From the NCBI RefSeq assembly GCF_021646545.1, contig NZ_JAKIRP010000001.1:1054001-1118000 (forward strand): 64,000 bases of DNA. The letters are read 5' to 3'. Below, one piece after another: positions 8,872 through 18,825 of this stretch. Every line of letters begins with the position of its first letter. The stretch's first letter is position 1. The notes under the pieces are model-generated. The model was not told the DNA's origin, did not search any database, and saw only the letters and a program-made list of their open reading frames with translations. The stretch is from Chitinophaga filiformis (GTDB taxonomy: Bacteria; Bacteroidota; Bacteroidia; Chitinophagales; Chitinophagaceae). The translations under genes were made by a program, and so were the position numbers.

Positions 8872-11800
8872 ATGACCGCAACCAGTCTGCGCCTGAAGAC
8901 ATTTCTTGCAGGTATTTTCCTCCTTTTATTTTCCTTTGGTGCGATGGCCCAGCAAGTCATCACCGGGAAAGTAATATCCGGAGATGACCGCCAACCATTA
9001 CCTGGTGCCACTATTCAAGTTAAAGGGGGGAACAAAAAAACGATTACAGACAACGCCGGCAACTTCAGCCTCTCCGCCGGCAATGATGACATCCTTATTA
9101 TCAGCAGCATAGGCTTCACTACACAGGAAGTAAAGGGCGCTGCTGCCGCCAACATCGTACTGGCTACAGATACCAGGGGACTGGGGGAAGTGGTTGTAAC
9201 CGCCCTGGGTATCAAAAAAGAACGTAAGAAACTGGGATACGCCTTACAGGAAGTAAAGGGCGAAGACCTGACCGTAGCCAGGGAATCCAACATCGTGAAT
9301 CAGCTGGCCGGTAAGGTGGCCGGTGTGACGGTGATCGGGAGTCCTTCCGGAGTAGGTGGTTCCGCCAGGGTATCCATCCGTGGTGAGCGTTCGGTAGATC
9401 TGAACAAGAACCAGCCGCTGTATGTGGTGGACGGTGTACCTATCAGCAATGCCATCAACGGTGGTTCAGGCAGTAACAACACGGAAGTGGATTTCGGTAA
9501 TGGCGCCAGCTTTATCAATCCGGACGATGTGGAAAGCATGAGCGTACTGAAAGGCCCTGCTGCTGCTGCGCTGTATGGTTCCCGTGCAGCGAATGGCGTG
9601 GTAATGATCAAAACCAAATCAGGCCGTAAACAGAAAGGTCTGGGTGTGGAAGTGAATAGCAATGTTACTTTCGAATCGGCCCTGAAGTTGCCTGAATACC
9701 AGAAAGTATATGGTCAGGGTAACGGTAGCGGTGGCGATTTCGCCTTTGTAAACGGAGGTGGCGCCGGTTTAGCCGACGGTACTGACGAAGGCTGGGGACC
9801 AGCATTCAAAGGACAGCTCTTCCCACAGTTCAATTCTCCCCGTACGCTGAATGGCCAGCCCATTCCTTTTACCGGCGGTGATATGAACGCACCGGCAGGT
9901 AGTGTGATCACGCCTACTTTATGGGAGCCTGACAATGACAATCTGAAGAACTTCCTGCAAACCGGCAATACTATTACTAACAACGTAGCCCTGGTAGGTG
10001 GTAATGACAACGGCGATTTCCGTCTGAGCTATACCAATCTGCACCAGAAGGGTATCGTACCTAATACAGGCCTTGACAGGCATACCACCAGTTTTTCTGC
10101 AGGGTATCACCTGACACCTAAATTCACTGCAAGGGCATTTGTAAGTTATATCAAGGGCGAGAGTGATAACCGTCCTTCTATCAGCTATGGTACAGAAAGT
10201 ATCATGTACCTGTTCAACTGCTGGTTACCAGCTTCTGTACGTGTAAGCGACCTGAAACGCCTGTGGATGCGCGGGCTGGAAGGCAAACAGCAGTATAACT
10301 GGAACTACAACTATCACGACAATCCTTACTTTACTGTTTATCAGAACACTAATGGTCAGTATTACGACCGTATTATCGGCAATATCATCTTAAGATATGA
10401 TCTGACCAACTGGCTGAACCTGCAGGTACGTACTGCTACCGACTGGAGCAATGAGCGCAGGGAATACCGCAGGGCATTCAGCACGCAGCGTTTCCCATTT
10501 GGAGAGTACCGCGAGGTCAACATCATCAACCAGGAGCGTAATACGGACTTCCTGTTCACTGCAGACAAAGAGATCAACAGTAATTTCTCTGTAAATGCTA
10601 CCCTGGGTGGTAACCAGATGCGCCAGACTTCCCGTTTCAATGAAGATATCGCGGGACAATTGAACCTGCCTGGTATTTATCGCCTGACCAATTCCAGGAT
10701 AGCGCTGGTAAATAACCAGAACAATGTTGGTAAACGTATCAACAGTTTCTACGGTTCAGCGGGTGTTTCCTACAAGAACAAACTGTTCCTGGATGTAACC
10801 GGCCGTAATGACTGGAGCAGTGCATTGACATTGCCGGAAGATCTGAAAGCTTTCGGTGATGAGCAGAATTCTTATTTCTATTCTTCCGTAGCGCTGAGCG
10901 GTATTATCAGTGATATGATCAAACTGCCAGCTGCCATCAGCTTCGCTAAATTGAGAGCCAGCTTTGCGCAGGTGGGAAATGACACCGATCCTTTTGCATT
11001 TACACAGACCTTCAACCGTAGCGACCCTTATGGCGCATATCAGGTGTATGAAGAAACCAACCGTTTATCTAACCTGAACCTGAAACCAGAGATCAGCTCT
11101 GCGTTTGAATTTGGAGCAGACATCCGTTTCCTGCAGAACAGGATCGGACTGGATGTGACTTATTATCAGAGTAATACCAAGAACCAGATCCTGAATATTC
11201 CTTTATCCAACACCAGCGGTTACGAAAGACGTGTGATCAACGCTGGTTCTATCCGTAACAATGGTTGGGAAGTGATGCTGAACGTCACTCCTGTGAAAAC
11301 AAAAAACTTCGCCTGGGATGCTTACGTGAACTTCTCTGCCAACCGCAGTAAGGTAATTGAGCTGACCGATGGTCTGAAGAACTATGTAATGGCCGACAGG
11401 AGCGTATCTGTAGAAGCGAGGGTAGGAGAGCGTATGGGAGATCTGTACGGTATCGGTTTCGCGAGAGTACAGAGCTCAGATGCAAATGCGCCATACTATG
11501 ATAAGAGCGGTAAGTTCACCGGTCAGATGGTATTTGCTGCGAATGGTCGTCCGATAGCAACTACAGATAAGATCCGGTTGGGTAACTATAACCCGGACTG
11601 GCTGATGGGCGTTGGTAATAGTTTCACCTATAAAGGTGTAAAACTGAGCGCCCTGTTCGATATCCGCCATGGTGGTAAACTGTATTCTCATACGCAGACG
11701 GTGGGCCGTGAAGGAGGTATCATCAAGGAAACCCTGGAAGGCCGAGCAGATGGTTATGATATAAGCAAACCAGGTAATGGTGTAATTGGTAATGGTGTGG

Positions 11801-12153
11801 TAGCGAATGCAGATGGTACTTTCACGCAGAACACAACCAAGGTAGGTGTGCGTGAGTGGCACAGCGCCTGGACCGGCGGGCGTAATATAGCTGAGGGTGT
11901 GATGTACGATGCTTCTTTTGTGAAGCTGCGTGAGTTGCAGATCGGTTATTCCTTCCCGGGTTCATTCAAAAAGGGGATCATTAAAGGCATGAACGTATCG
12001 CTGGTGGGCCGTAACCTCTTCCTGTGGGATAATGTACCACACGTAGATCCTGAGGTATTGTCTTATTCCGGTGGCACTGCATTGCCAGGTATTGAATACA
12101 TGAGTTTACCGAGCAGCCGTAGTTACGGTGTGAACCTGAGCTTCAAATTATGA
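8872..12153 (+). CDS. SusC/RagA-family TonB-linked outer membrane protein (pair 1)
   Basis: TonB-dependent outer-membrane transporter of 1,093 residues that would import large or oligomeric substrates with the lipoprotein encoded next. Domains: signal peptide (1-27, ending AMAQQ); carboxypeptidase-D regulatory-like domain (about 29-105, ITGKVISGDDRQPLPGATIQV); plug domain (about 110-250) with LYVVDGVPI, SMSVLKGPAAAALYGSRAANGVV and IKTKSG, the SusC/RagA signature; then a 22-strand-type barrel ending in an aromatic-containing strand (SYGVNLSFKL). There is no N-terminal STN domain, so it is unlikely to signal to an anti-sigma factor, in contrast to pair 2. The SusD-like gene starts 22 nt downstream. 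Substrate not predictable from sequence. Confidence 0.95.
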   Translation: MTATSLRLKTFLAGIFLLLFSFGAMAQQVITGKVISGDDRQPLPGATIQVKGGNKKTITDNAGNFSLSAGNDDILIISSIGFTTQEVKGAAAANIVLATDTRGLGEVVVTALGIKKERKKLGYALQEVKGEDLTVARESNIVNQLAGKVAGVTVIGSPSGVGGSARVSIRGERSVDLNKNQPLYVVDGVPISNAINGGSGSNNTEVDFGNGASFINPDDVESMSVLKGPAAAALYGSRAANGVVMIKTKSGRKQKGLGVEVNSNVTFESALKLPEYQKVYGQGNGSGGDFAFVNGGGAGLADGTDEGWGPAFKGQLFPQFNSPRTLNGQPIPFTGGDMNAPAGSVITPTLWEPDNDNLKNFLQTGNTITNNVALVGGNDNGDFRLSYTNLHQKGIVPNTGLDRHTTSFSAGYHLTPKFTARAFVSYIKGESDNRPSISYGTESIMYLFNCWLPASVRVSDLKRLWMRGLEGKQQYNWNYNYHDNPYFTVYQNTNGQYYDRIIGNIILRYDLTNWLNLQVRTATDWSNERREYRRAFSTQRFPFGEYREVNIINQERNTDFLFTADKEINSNFSVNATLGGNQMRQTSRFNEDIAGQLNLPGIYRLTNSRIALVNNQNNVGKRINSFYGSAGVSYKNKLFLDVTGRNDWSSALTLPEDLKAFGDEQNSYFYSSVALSGIISDMIKLPAAISFAKLRASFAQVGNDTDPFAFTQTFNRSDPYGAYQVYEETNRLSNLNLKPEISSAFEFGADIRFLQNRIGLDVTYYQSNTKNQILNIPLSNTSGYERRVINAGSIRNNGWEVMLNVTPVKTKNFAWDAYVNFSANRSKVIELTDGLKNYVMADRSVSVEARVGERMGDLYGIGFARVQSSDANAPYYDKSGKFTGQMVFAANGRPIATTDKIRLGNYNPDWLMGVGNSFTYKGVKLSALFDIRHGGKLYSHTQTVGREGGIIKETLEGRADGYDISKPGNGVIGNGVVANADGTFTQNTTKVGVREWHSAWTGGRNIAEGVMYDASFVKLRELQIGYSFPGSFKKGIIKGMNVSLVGRNLFLWDNVPHVDPEVLSYSGGTALPGIEYMSLPSSRSYGVNLSFKL

Positions 12154-12175
12154 TGATCATCCAAAACAAGCAATC

Positions 12176-13690
12176 ATGAAATTCTTAAAGATATTTTTAC
12201 TAGCCGGCCTTTTATCCGCCTGTACGCATGACTTCAGTGAGACGAACACGAACGAGAACAGCCCCACCAATGTAACGCCTGATCTGCTGCTGAGTGGTGT
12301 GATCAGGAATATGATGAACGAGCAGGTGAACGCTGCCTGGGGTATTGGCAACATAGTTGTACAGCATCATGCAAAGATCCAGTTTGTGAATGAAGACCGT
12401 TATCTCTGGGGAGAGCAGAACGGTATCTGGGACGACGTATATAACAACTACCGCAATCTGCAGAACATCTTCGCTACGGTAGGTACTGACTCTACCAGTC
12501 CTTATCTGGGTGTAGCTTTGGTACTGAAATCCTGGATGTTTGCCCAGGTAACAGATGCTTATGGCGATGTGCCTTATTCACAGGCTGGAAGAGCGAAGCA
12601 GGAAGGCATTTATCAGCCGGAGTACGACAAGCAGGAGGACATCTATACTGGCATCCTGAACGATCTGAAAACAGCCAATACCCTGCTGGCAAAGGCTACA
12701 CCAGCGCTTGATGGAGATATCCTGTATGGTGGCGGTGCTACAGCTATCACGAAATGGCGTAAGCTGGCCAACTCTCTACGTTTGCGTTATCTGCTGCGTT
12801 TATCAAAGCAGAAGGATGTAAGTGCGGAAATGTCTGCTATCGTGGCTGATCCTGTTACTTATCCTGTATTCACCGGTAATGAAGATAATGCGGAACTGGA
12901 ATATCTTTCTGCAGCGCCTAACCAGTGGCCGCTGTATACTGCCCGCGTGGGTTCATTTGATGAGTTCAGGGTGAGTAAGACGCTGGTTGACCGTTTGACA
13001 GCACTGGGCGATACGCGTCTGAAAGTATTTGGTCGCCCGACACAAAAGTCTGTAGCTGCAGGTACACCGGTAATAGCTGGTATTCCTAATGGACTGAGCA
13101 ACGCAGATGCGTTGAACTATAATGGTGGTGTACAGAGTGTATCCAGGGTGGGTTATACCTTCGCCTGCCTGGTATGTAATGACATCGGTCAGGCCCCACC
13201 AGATCCAGCAGCGCCGAGAGCCTTACTCATGACCTACGCTGAGTTACAATTCACCCTGGCGGAAGCAAGGGAGCGTAACATGATCACTACGGGTGATGCT
13301 GCTACTTATTACACCAATGGTATCACTGCCAACTTCAGTTACTGGAAGAGCATCGTGCCATCTCAATATGGTATTGATGTGACTATGCCTGCCAACTATC
13401 TAACACAGACGGCAGTGGCCTACACTGGCACGCAGGCGGAGAAACTGGCGAAGATCGCGTTGCAGAAATGGATCGCTTATTACTTCAACGGACTGGAAGC
13501 CTGGTTTGACTGGAGAAGGACTGGTATGCCGGCGATAGTTCCCGGCCCTTCCAACCTGAATGACGGCAAGGTACCTGTAAGATTTATTTACCCTCAGAAA
13601 GAGCAATCATTGAATGGGACCAACCGTAACACAGCCGTTACCCGGCAGGGTGCGGATGATCTGAATACGCGTCCGTGGATTGCGAAGTGA
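12176..13690 (+). CDS. SusD/RagB-family lipoprotein (SusD-like type 2, pair 1)
   Basis: Outer-membrane, surface-facing lipoprotein that caps the SusC-like channel and binds the substrate. The 504-residue product has a short lipoprotein signal with Cys16 (LLSACTHDF). It then shows FSETNTNENSPTNVTPDLLLSGV, the family's N-terminal segment with the first helices, and TPR-like helical repeats around MFAQVTDAYGDVPYSQAG and LAKIALQKWIAYYFNGLEAWFDWRRTG, which match the SusD-like type 2 group. It lies 22 nt after the SusC gene and closes that operon, followed by a strong terminator at 13706-13743. Confidence 0.94.
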   Translation: MKFLKIFLLAGLLSACTHDFSETNTNENSPTNVTPDLLLSGVIRNMMNEQVNAAWGIGNIVVQHHAKIQFVNEDRYLWGEQNGIWDDVYNNYRNLQNIFATVGTDSTSPYLGVALVLKSWMFAQVTDAYGDVPYSQAGRAKQEGIYQPEYDKQEDIYTGILNDLKTANTLLAKATPALDGDILYGGGATAITKWRKLANSLRLRYLLRLSKQKDVSAEMSAIVADPVTYPVFTGNEDNAELEYLSAAPNQWPLYTARVGSFDEFRVSKTLVDRLTALGDTRLKVFGRPTQKSVAAGTPVIAGIPNGLSNADALNYNGGVQSVSRVGYTFACLVCNDIGQAPPDPAAPRALLMTYAELQFTLAEARERNMITTGDAATYYTNGITANFSYWKSIVPSQYGIDVTMPANYLTQTAVAYTGTQAEKLAKIALQKWIAYYFNGLEAWFDWRRTGMPAIVPGPSNLNDGKVPVRFIYPQKEQSLNGTNRNTAVTRQGADDLNTRPWIAK

Positions 13691-13705
13691 TTTCTTTTTG
13701 CATTG

Positions 13706-13743
13706 TCCGGCCGTTCGCCTTTTGGTGAACGGCCGGATTTTTT
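13706..13743. terminator. Bidirectional terminator between SusD (pair 1) and the DEAD-box gene
   Basis: A 14-bp GC-rich stem (TCCGGCCGTTCGCC and its near complement, one G-T pair) encloses a TTTT loop and ends in six Ts on the + strand. It sits between convergent genes and overlaps the stop region of the helicase gene. Confidence 0.88.
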
Positions 13744-15052
13744 ATTTCGCTACGTCGATCTTGACTTTCTTGTTCTTAATCTTTTCTTTCTGGATGAGAG
13801 CGAGTGTGTGAGCAGCTTTGCTTTTACGGATGCCTACGAAGGAGAAGAAGTCTTTTACCTCAATTAACCCTACGTCCTCTTTCTTTAGCTGTCCTTTGTT
13901 GGTGAGGAAGCCGACGATGTCTACCTTGTTTACCTTGTCCTTTTTACCGGCGCCGATAAAGAAGGTGGTCCATTTGGGTTTTTCCGGTAGTTCGTAGTTG
14001 TCTTCTAATGTAATCAGAGTGGCTTCTTCCTCTACATACGCCGGCATCTTTTCATCTGGTCCGATGATGAGGATAGCGGTACCACTGGCGTCCATTCTGG
14101 CTGTACGACCGTTTCGGTGGGTGTATGTTTCTGCGGTGTGCGGCAGGTGGTAGTGAACGATGTATCGAATGTTTGGAATGTCGAGTCCGCGGGCGGCGAG
14201 GTCGGTAGTCACTAATATATTCGATGTGCCGTTCCGGAACTTACACAATGCCGCGTCTCTTTCCTGTTGTTCCATGGCGCCGTGGTAGAATACCGTTGTC
14301 AGGCCTTTTTCTTTTAGCAGGCCATTTGTTCTTTCCACAGCTTCTCTGTGGTTGCAGAAGACGATGGTTGACCGGTTGCCGAGGTGGCAGATCAGCCTGA
14401 ACAGGGTGTCTATTTTATCCTTGTCCTCGCTTTCGACGTATTGAATAGCCAGTGCTTCTGATTTTTCTTCGGTGAGGAAGTTCAGTTTTACCGGGTCTTG
14501 TAGTCCTACGAAATCAGGGATCTCTACTGTTTCAGTGGCAGAGGTGAGGATACGTTTTTTCAGGTTCGGCAGGGATTCTATGATAAATTCAATCTCTTCC
14601 TGGAAACCGAGTTCCAATGACTTGTCGAATTCGTCCAGCACCAATGTCTTGATACCTTCTGTTTTGATATTCTCCCTACGGATGTGATCCCCCAGTCTTC
14701 CCGGGGTGCCCACTATCAATGCCGGTGCCTCCAGCAGGTTGTTTTCTTCAGTTTCTCTAAGGTGACCGCCATAACAGCAGGTTACTTTGAAACCTGTGCT
14801 CATGGTCTTCCAGACTTTTTCGATCTGCATGGCCAGTTCGCGGGAAGGCGCGATGACCAGCGCCTGGGTACCAGGTGTGTTTTTATCTAATAGTTCCAGC
14901 ACGGGAAGCAGGAAACCGAGTGTTTTTCCTGAGCCGGTATTGGAGAGGAGAATGACGTTGTCAGCCTTTTGATTGGCTTCAATACTCGCGAGCTGCATTT
15001 CATTGAGCGCGTCGATTTTGAAGGCGGAGAGTATGTTAGCGTATTTTTGCAT
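13742..15052 (-). CDS. DEAD-box-family RNA helicase (motif II = DEFD)
   Basis: ATP-dependent RNA helicase, probably acting in ribosome assembly or RNA turnover. The 436-residue product shows the Q-motif region (ALNEMQLASI), Walker A SNTGSGKT (37-44), motif Ia APSRELA, motif Ib TPGRL, motif II LDEFDK (139-144), motif III SAT (171-173), motif IV region IVFCNHREAV, motif V TTDLAARGLDIP and motif VI HRNGRTAR. Motif II reads DEFD in place of DEAD; the catalytic acidic residues D140, E141 and D143 are kept, so activity is expected. The C-terminal 75 residues (KVDIVGFLTNKGQLKKEDVGLIEVKDFFSFVGI in two parts) resemble the DbpA/CsdA-type RNA-binding domain that targets rRNA in DbpA. It lies 24 nt downstream of the next - strand gene. 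Confidence 0.93.
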   Translation of the reverse strand: MQKYANILSAFKIDALNEMQLASIEANQKADNVILLSNTGSGKTLGFLLPVLELLDKNTPGTQALVIAPSRELAMQIEKVWKTMSTGFKVTCCYGGHLRETEENNLLEAPALIVGTPGRLGDHIRRENIKTEGIKTLVLDEFDKSLELGFQEEIEFIIESLPNLKKRILTSATETVEIPDFVGLQDPVKLNFLTEEKSEALAIQYVESEDKDKIDTLFRLICHLGNRSTIVFCNHREAVERTNGLLKEKGLTTVFYHGAMEQQERDAALCKFRNGTSNILVTTDLAARGLDIPNIRYIVHYHLPHTAETYTHRNGRTARMDASGTAILIIGPDEKMPAYVEEEATLITLEDNYELPEKPKWTTFFIGAGKKDKVNKVDIVGFLTNKGQLKKEDVGLIEVKDFFSFVGIRKSKAAHTLALIQKEKIKNKKVKIDVAK

Positions 15053-15076
15053 TGGGGCAAAAGTACGGATTTCTTA

Positions 15077-16615
15077 TTATAGGGGTTGGAGGGCGGTCGT
15101 TTCCGGGTCAGGATCCGGATTTTCTGTATCCTCTAATGGGGTGCCTGCATCTGCCGGAGGGGTTTCTGCGCGAAGGAAGAAATCCACCAGGGGAAGGGCG
15201 AAGGTGAAGGCAAGGGCCATGTTGAACAGCTGGTACCGTAATACAATAGGGGAGGCGAAGACGCTGAAGAAGAGGTTGGTGATCCAGAAGAGGAGGGCAA
15301 TCAGCAGCGCCTGGCGGAATTGATCCGTTGTAAAGAGGTACCATTTCTTCATGAAATAGAGAATGCTACCACCGAGGAAGAGGAGGGTGATGCAGACGAT
15401 GAGGACGGGGTAGTAGTCGAAGAGACTGGTATCTCCTCTTCCGATACGGGTAACCACGGTCTCGCTATCATAATTAAACCACTTCACAGCTTCGGTTTTA
15501 ACAACAGATCTTCCCATGTTATATTTACTTAAGAATTCAGGACGAGGGAAGAAATATTGTTTTGTGTTGGGTAAAATATAATATTTGAAGAAAGCCCCTG
15601 GATGTTGAAAAATAAGATAGGTGCCGTAGTCTTTAAATAAAGGGCCAACGGTAGCCATCCTTTTGGAACCGGTAGGTGTTATGACCCGGGAGTATTTTTG
15701 TAGAGGGCCTTTTTCATACCAGAGGTAGTGGGCGGTCAGACTTCTGTTTTCATCGTCTTCTTCTTCACCTTCCAATTCAGCTCTTCTTTGCTTCTTCAGT
15801 TTCAGGGTGTCAAAGTAATTATTGACCATGGTATGCAATGCTGCAAATTTCTCAGGTGCAGGATTTCTTTCTTCTACATACTCATAGGCTGTTAACGCAT
15901 TACTGGCCAACTGCCAGCCTCCGAAAGCTGAAAACTGCTGTGTACCGAAGAGTCTTTTATTCTCGTTCGATGTGTACATAGCGAAGGTCATCAGCGTCAA
16001 AAAGATAGGCACTATACCGAATGCCTTTCTTCCTTTAGGCATATTTGAAAGCAGGATTACAACAATGCTGATAATAGGATAGAACAATGCGTTATATCTA
16101 ACGGCGAATGCGAAGAGTAGTATGAATACATGTGCAATGATCAGTGCCGGACGGGGTGTCTTTATTATTCTGAATAACTGTGAGATCCAAATCAGACTAA
16201 GGCTGGTAAAGAATATATCACTGGAGATGTAATTGCTGATGAAGATAAAAGCCGGATTCAGGAACAGGAAAACGAATATGCCGATCTTCACCCATTTGCT
16301 GCATTGGATGATACTGAGAAAAGTGAAGAAGAAATAGAGTGCTGCGGCTATATAGATAAAGTACTGTACGAAGATCAATGCCGTATCATAATGCGTAAAG
16401 AACCCCACAAGGCTGATCAGTTTGGGATATCCTACCGGCCAGAGATTGGCGTTCATATTCCTTAGGGCACTACGCAGATAGTTGTAGGAGTCCGGAAGGA
16501 AATTCGGGTAGGGATACAGGTATTTGAAGGTATAAAACTGGATTAATGATATAATGATGGCAGCATACAGGTATATGCGGTCAGGGTTCTTTTGGGGTAG
16601 GGTCTTAGGTTCCAT
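15077..16615 (-). CDS. Polytopic membrane protein, possible GT-C glycosyltransferase
   Basis: Integral inner-membrane protein of 512 residues with roughly ten hydrophobic segments (for example residues 16-34, 80-104, 110-130, 165-190, 195-215 and four near the C-terminus). The first periplasmic loop contains FLPDSYNYLRSA, with an Asp in the position where GT-C enzymes (GT39/ArnT/PMT-like) carry a catalytic acidic residue. A hydrophilic charged loop (about 275-300, KKQRRAELEGEEEDDENR) and a Pro/Asp-rich C-terminal tail are unusual. I infer a lipid-linked sugar transferase, but a membrane protein of unknown function is equally possible. Its 3' end lies 24 nt from the helicase start on the same strand. 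Confidence 0.72.
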   Translation of the reverse strand: MEPKTLPQKNPDRIYLYAAIIISLIQFYTFKYLYPYPNFLPDSYNYLRSALRNMNANLWPVGYPKLISLVGFFTHYDTALIFVQYFIYIAAALYFFFTFLSIIQCSKWVKIGIFVFLFLNPAFIFISNYISSDIFFTSLSLIWISQLFRIIKTPRPALIIAHVFILLFAFAVRYNALFYPIISIVVILLSNMPKGRKAFGIVPIFLTLMTFAMYTSNENKRLFGTQQFSAFGGWQLASNALTAYEYVEERNPAPEKFAALHTMVNNYFDTLKLKKQRRAELEGEEEDDENRSLTAHYLWYEKGPLQKYSRVITPTGSKRMATVGPLFKDYGTYLIFQHPGAFFKYYILPNTKQYFFPRPEFLSKYNMGRSVVKTEAVKWFNYDSETVVTRIGRGDTSLFDYYPVLIVCITLLFLGGSILYFMKKWYLFTTDQFRQALLIALLFWITNLFFSVFASPIVLRYQLFNMALAFTFALPLVDFFLRAETPPADAGTPLEDTENPDPDPETTALQPL

Positions 16616-16687
16616 AGCTACTACTTTAACTATATGGAAATATAGTTAGTAGCTGATATTATTACTTAGGAGGTAGCGGATATTATT

Positions 16688-17833
16688 TTAACGGATATGT
16701 AAAATGCCGTCTTTATAATAAGATTCTGCTCCCGTTGTGAGTTTGATTGCATCCAGGAATTCCTGGATAGGTTCTGATTTCAGAATAGTACCGGTGAATC
16801 GCTTTTCCGCCACCTTCTGATTATCTATTACGACCTGTACGCCATACCAACGGGGTAATACTTTAGTGATTTCCGTCATTGGCGTATTATCCAGTTTATA
16901 TCTTCCTTTAACCCAAAGCAGTTCATTTTCATTCAGAGATGTAACATCCGATCCTTCTGCATCTAAATAAGTAATGGCCTGACCTGGCTTGAGGACGGTC
17001 TTTTTATCAGCAGATTCGAAAGCAACAGCGCCATCTACCAGGGAAACTTTTACTCTGCCGGAATCATAAGTATTCACGTTGAAGGTCGTGCCTAATACCT
17101 GTACAGTCCCTCTTGGGGTATGCAGGACAAAAGGCCGGTTTTGATCTTTGGCGACCTGTAAGTAGGCTTCCCCTTCAACAGAGATCTCTCTGATATTGCC
17201 TGCAAAGTGGAAAGGGAATTTCAGAGTGGTGGCGCTGTTTAGGAAAACCAGGGTTCCGTCGGATAGTGTAATATGATAGTCCATGCCAGGAGGTACCCAC
17301 AGGCTATTTACCTGGCTTTCAGACGGGGTCTTGTCTTTAGTGGTATATGTCAGCGTCTTGTTGGTGTTATTGAGCTGAGTACCACCATTGACTGTAATAC
17401 TGTCTTGTTTAGTAGAAAGATCTATTACTTCGCCATTAGACAATTGTAATTGAAGCGTTTTGTTGAACGCTAATTTTGGGCCTGCATCGGATTTATTTGA
17501 TCGGTTTGTAAAAAGGGGATATGTAAAGAATATAAGTAGCGCCACAGTCGCTGCTACCGAGATGAAGAAATAAGTAAACCCTCTCCGTCTACGAAGTTGT
17601 TTCCTTCTTCTGACTTCATCCTCTATTAAAGCGAAAGCGGCTTCACTGTCCATTTGCTGTATGGCGGGCTGTTCTAACCAATTAGTGTATTCAAGCAGGA
17701 GCTCATCTAATTCGGCTTGTAGGTCCGGATACTCTTTTAATGCATTTTGAAGGTGTTGCTCGTCAGTTTCGCTAATAACCCCCATCACTTTTTCATTCAT
17801 CAGTTGATGAATATGATCCCTGTCTAATTCCAT
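16688..17833 (-). CDS. FecR-family anti-sigma factor
   Basis: Inner-membrane anti-sigma factor that holds the adjacent ECF sigma factor until the STN-bearing SusC-like receptor signals. The 381-residue product has a cytoplasmic N-terminal helical domain (1-85), one transmembrane helix (about 87-108, FFISVAATVALLIFF), and a periplasmic FecR domain (about 170-270) with SLWVPPGMDYHITLSDGT, VEGEAYLQV, VQVLGTTFNVNTYD and KVSLVDGAV. The C-terminal DUF4974-type domain (about 310-381) ends in SYYKDGILHIR. It lies 67 nt downstream of the sigma gene on the same strand, the usual order in Bacteroidota. Confidence 0.95.
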   Translation of the reverse strand: MELDRDHIHQLMNEKVMGVISETDEQHLQNALKEYPDLQAELDELLLEYTNWLEQPAIQQMDSEAAFALIEDEVRRRKQLRRRRGFTYFFISVAATVALLIFFTYPLFTNRSNKSDAGPKLAFNKTLQLQLSNGEVIDLSTKQDSITVNGGTQLNNTNKTLTYTTKDKTPSESQVNSLWVPPGMDYHITLSDGTLVFLNSATTLKFPFHFAGNIREISVEGEAYLQVAKDQNRPFVLHTPRGTVQVLGTTFNVNTYDSGRVKVSLVDGAVAFESADKKTVLKPGQAITYLDAEGSDVTSLNENELLWVKGRYKLDNTPMTEITKVLPRWYGVQVVIDNQKVAEKRFTGTILKSEPIQEFLDAIKLTTGAESYYKDGILHIR

Positions 17834-17900
17834 TGAGTGATTATTAATTCAAGTATAAGAGTATCTTGCTCCCGAAATGGGTGAGATAATTAATATAAGA

Positions 17901-18449
17901 TTATGACAATTTTTCGCGTATTGTTTTAATAGCAGTGGCAAGGTGTGTTTTCACTGTATTGTCGCTAAGCCCCATGACATTGGCTACTTCTTTTCTTTTT
18001 AGTCCCTGTAATACGTAAAGTTGGAATGCTTTGCTTCTCTGTGCTGGCATACATTGTAATATATCGTTCACTTTTTTGTCTATCAGGTCGTAGATGCTCG
18101 GTTCCTGTTCTGCTTCCAGGAATACAGTTGGCTCTTCCTGAACATTAAAATATTCCTGTAAGGTCTTATGCAGGCTCTTCTGGCGCTTTAACATCAACAT
18201 ACAGTTATATCTTATAGACATAAACAGATAACCCTTCAGGTTGGTATGTATGTTCTTATATCGCTGTTTCTCGAAAAAATCGATGAAGAAATCCTGGACC
18301 ACATCTTTAGCTTCCTCCATATTGCCTAGTAGCCGATTGGCTTCAAACAGCAATGGTTTCTCAAAACGCATGTATATCGTTTTGTAGGCTTTTGTGTCTC
18401 CTGATTTCAACTCTGTTAACAGCAGTTCTTCGTTCGCATCGGTGTGCAT
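17901..18449 (-). CDS. ECF sigma factor (FecI-like)
   Basis: ECF sigma factor of 182 residues, likely to activate the divergent SusC/SusD pair 2. Region 2 shows ANRLLGNMEEAKDVVQDFFIDFFEK. Region 4 shows LQCMPAQRSKAFQLYVLQG followed by KRKEVANVMGLSDNTVKTHL, a LuxR/sigma-like helix-turn-helix. It heads the sigma-FecR operon and is divergent from the SusC gene across a 376-nt intergenic region, the classical arrangement for cell-surface signalling. Confidence 0.95.
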   Translation of the reverse strand: MHTDANEELLLTELKSGDTKAYKTIYMRFEKPLLFEANRLLGNMEEAKDVVQDFFIDFFEKQRYKNIHTNLKGYLFMSIRYNCMLMLKRQKSLHKTLQEYFNVQEEPTVFLEAEQEPSIYDLIDKKVNDILQCMPAQRSKAFQLYVLQGLKRKEVANVMGLSDNTVKTHLATAIKTIREKLS

Positions 18450-18825
18450 GCTGGCTGATGAGTTGGTGTGAAATTTATTATGGTAAAAGCACGTGTAAAC
18501 TTAGCCTCCTTTAAGTTAATATCATAGCATTCCCCATTAATTTATTGTTGCCAGTCCTGATGTACGATACTTTAAGTTACACGGTTTCTTTGGTTTTTTT
18601 TCTTAATAATGAGTTAACATAGCCCAGAATCCCACAATTTCAAGGGTTTGCATGCATGGGTGACTTCTCCGCCAGATTTTTTTAGCACAGCGACTCACCC
18701 AATGAATGGTGTTTTTAATCATTACGGGTATAAAGGGTGATAACTATGTCTTACCTAAATTCATTACTAATAAAAACGTCAGGTGACTGTACTGTGATTA
18801 ACTAACCATTTTTAGTCTTGTCCTT
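18450..18825. promoter_or_regulatory. Divergent control region between the sigma factor and SusC (pair 2)
   Basis: No gene is seen in these 376 nt. An interrupted inverted repeat, TGGGTGA (18657-18663) and TCACCCA (18695-18701) with a 31-nt spacer, could be a regulator site or a leader hairpin. A run of T (18594-18602) lies upstream. By analogy with other FecI/FecR/SusC loci the region should hold the sigma-dependent SusC promoter, but I cannot identify the boxes with confidence. Confidence 0.4.
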
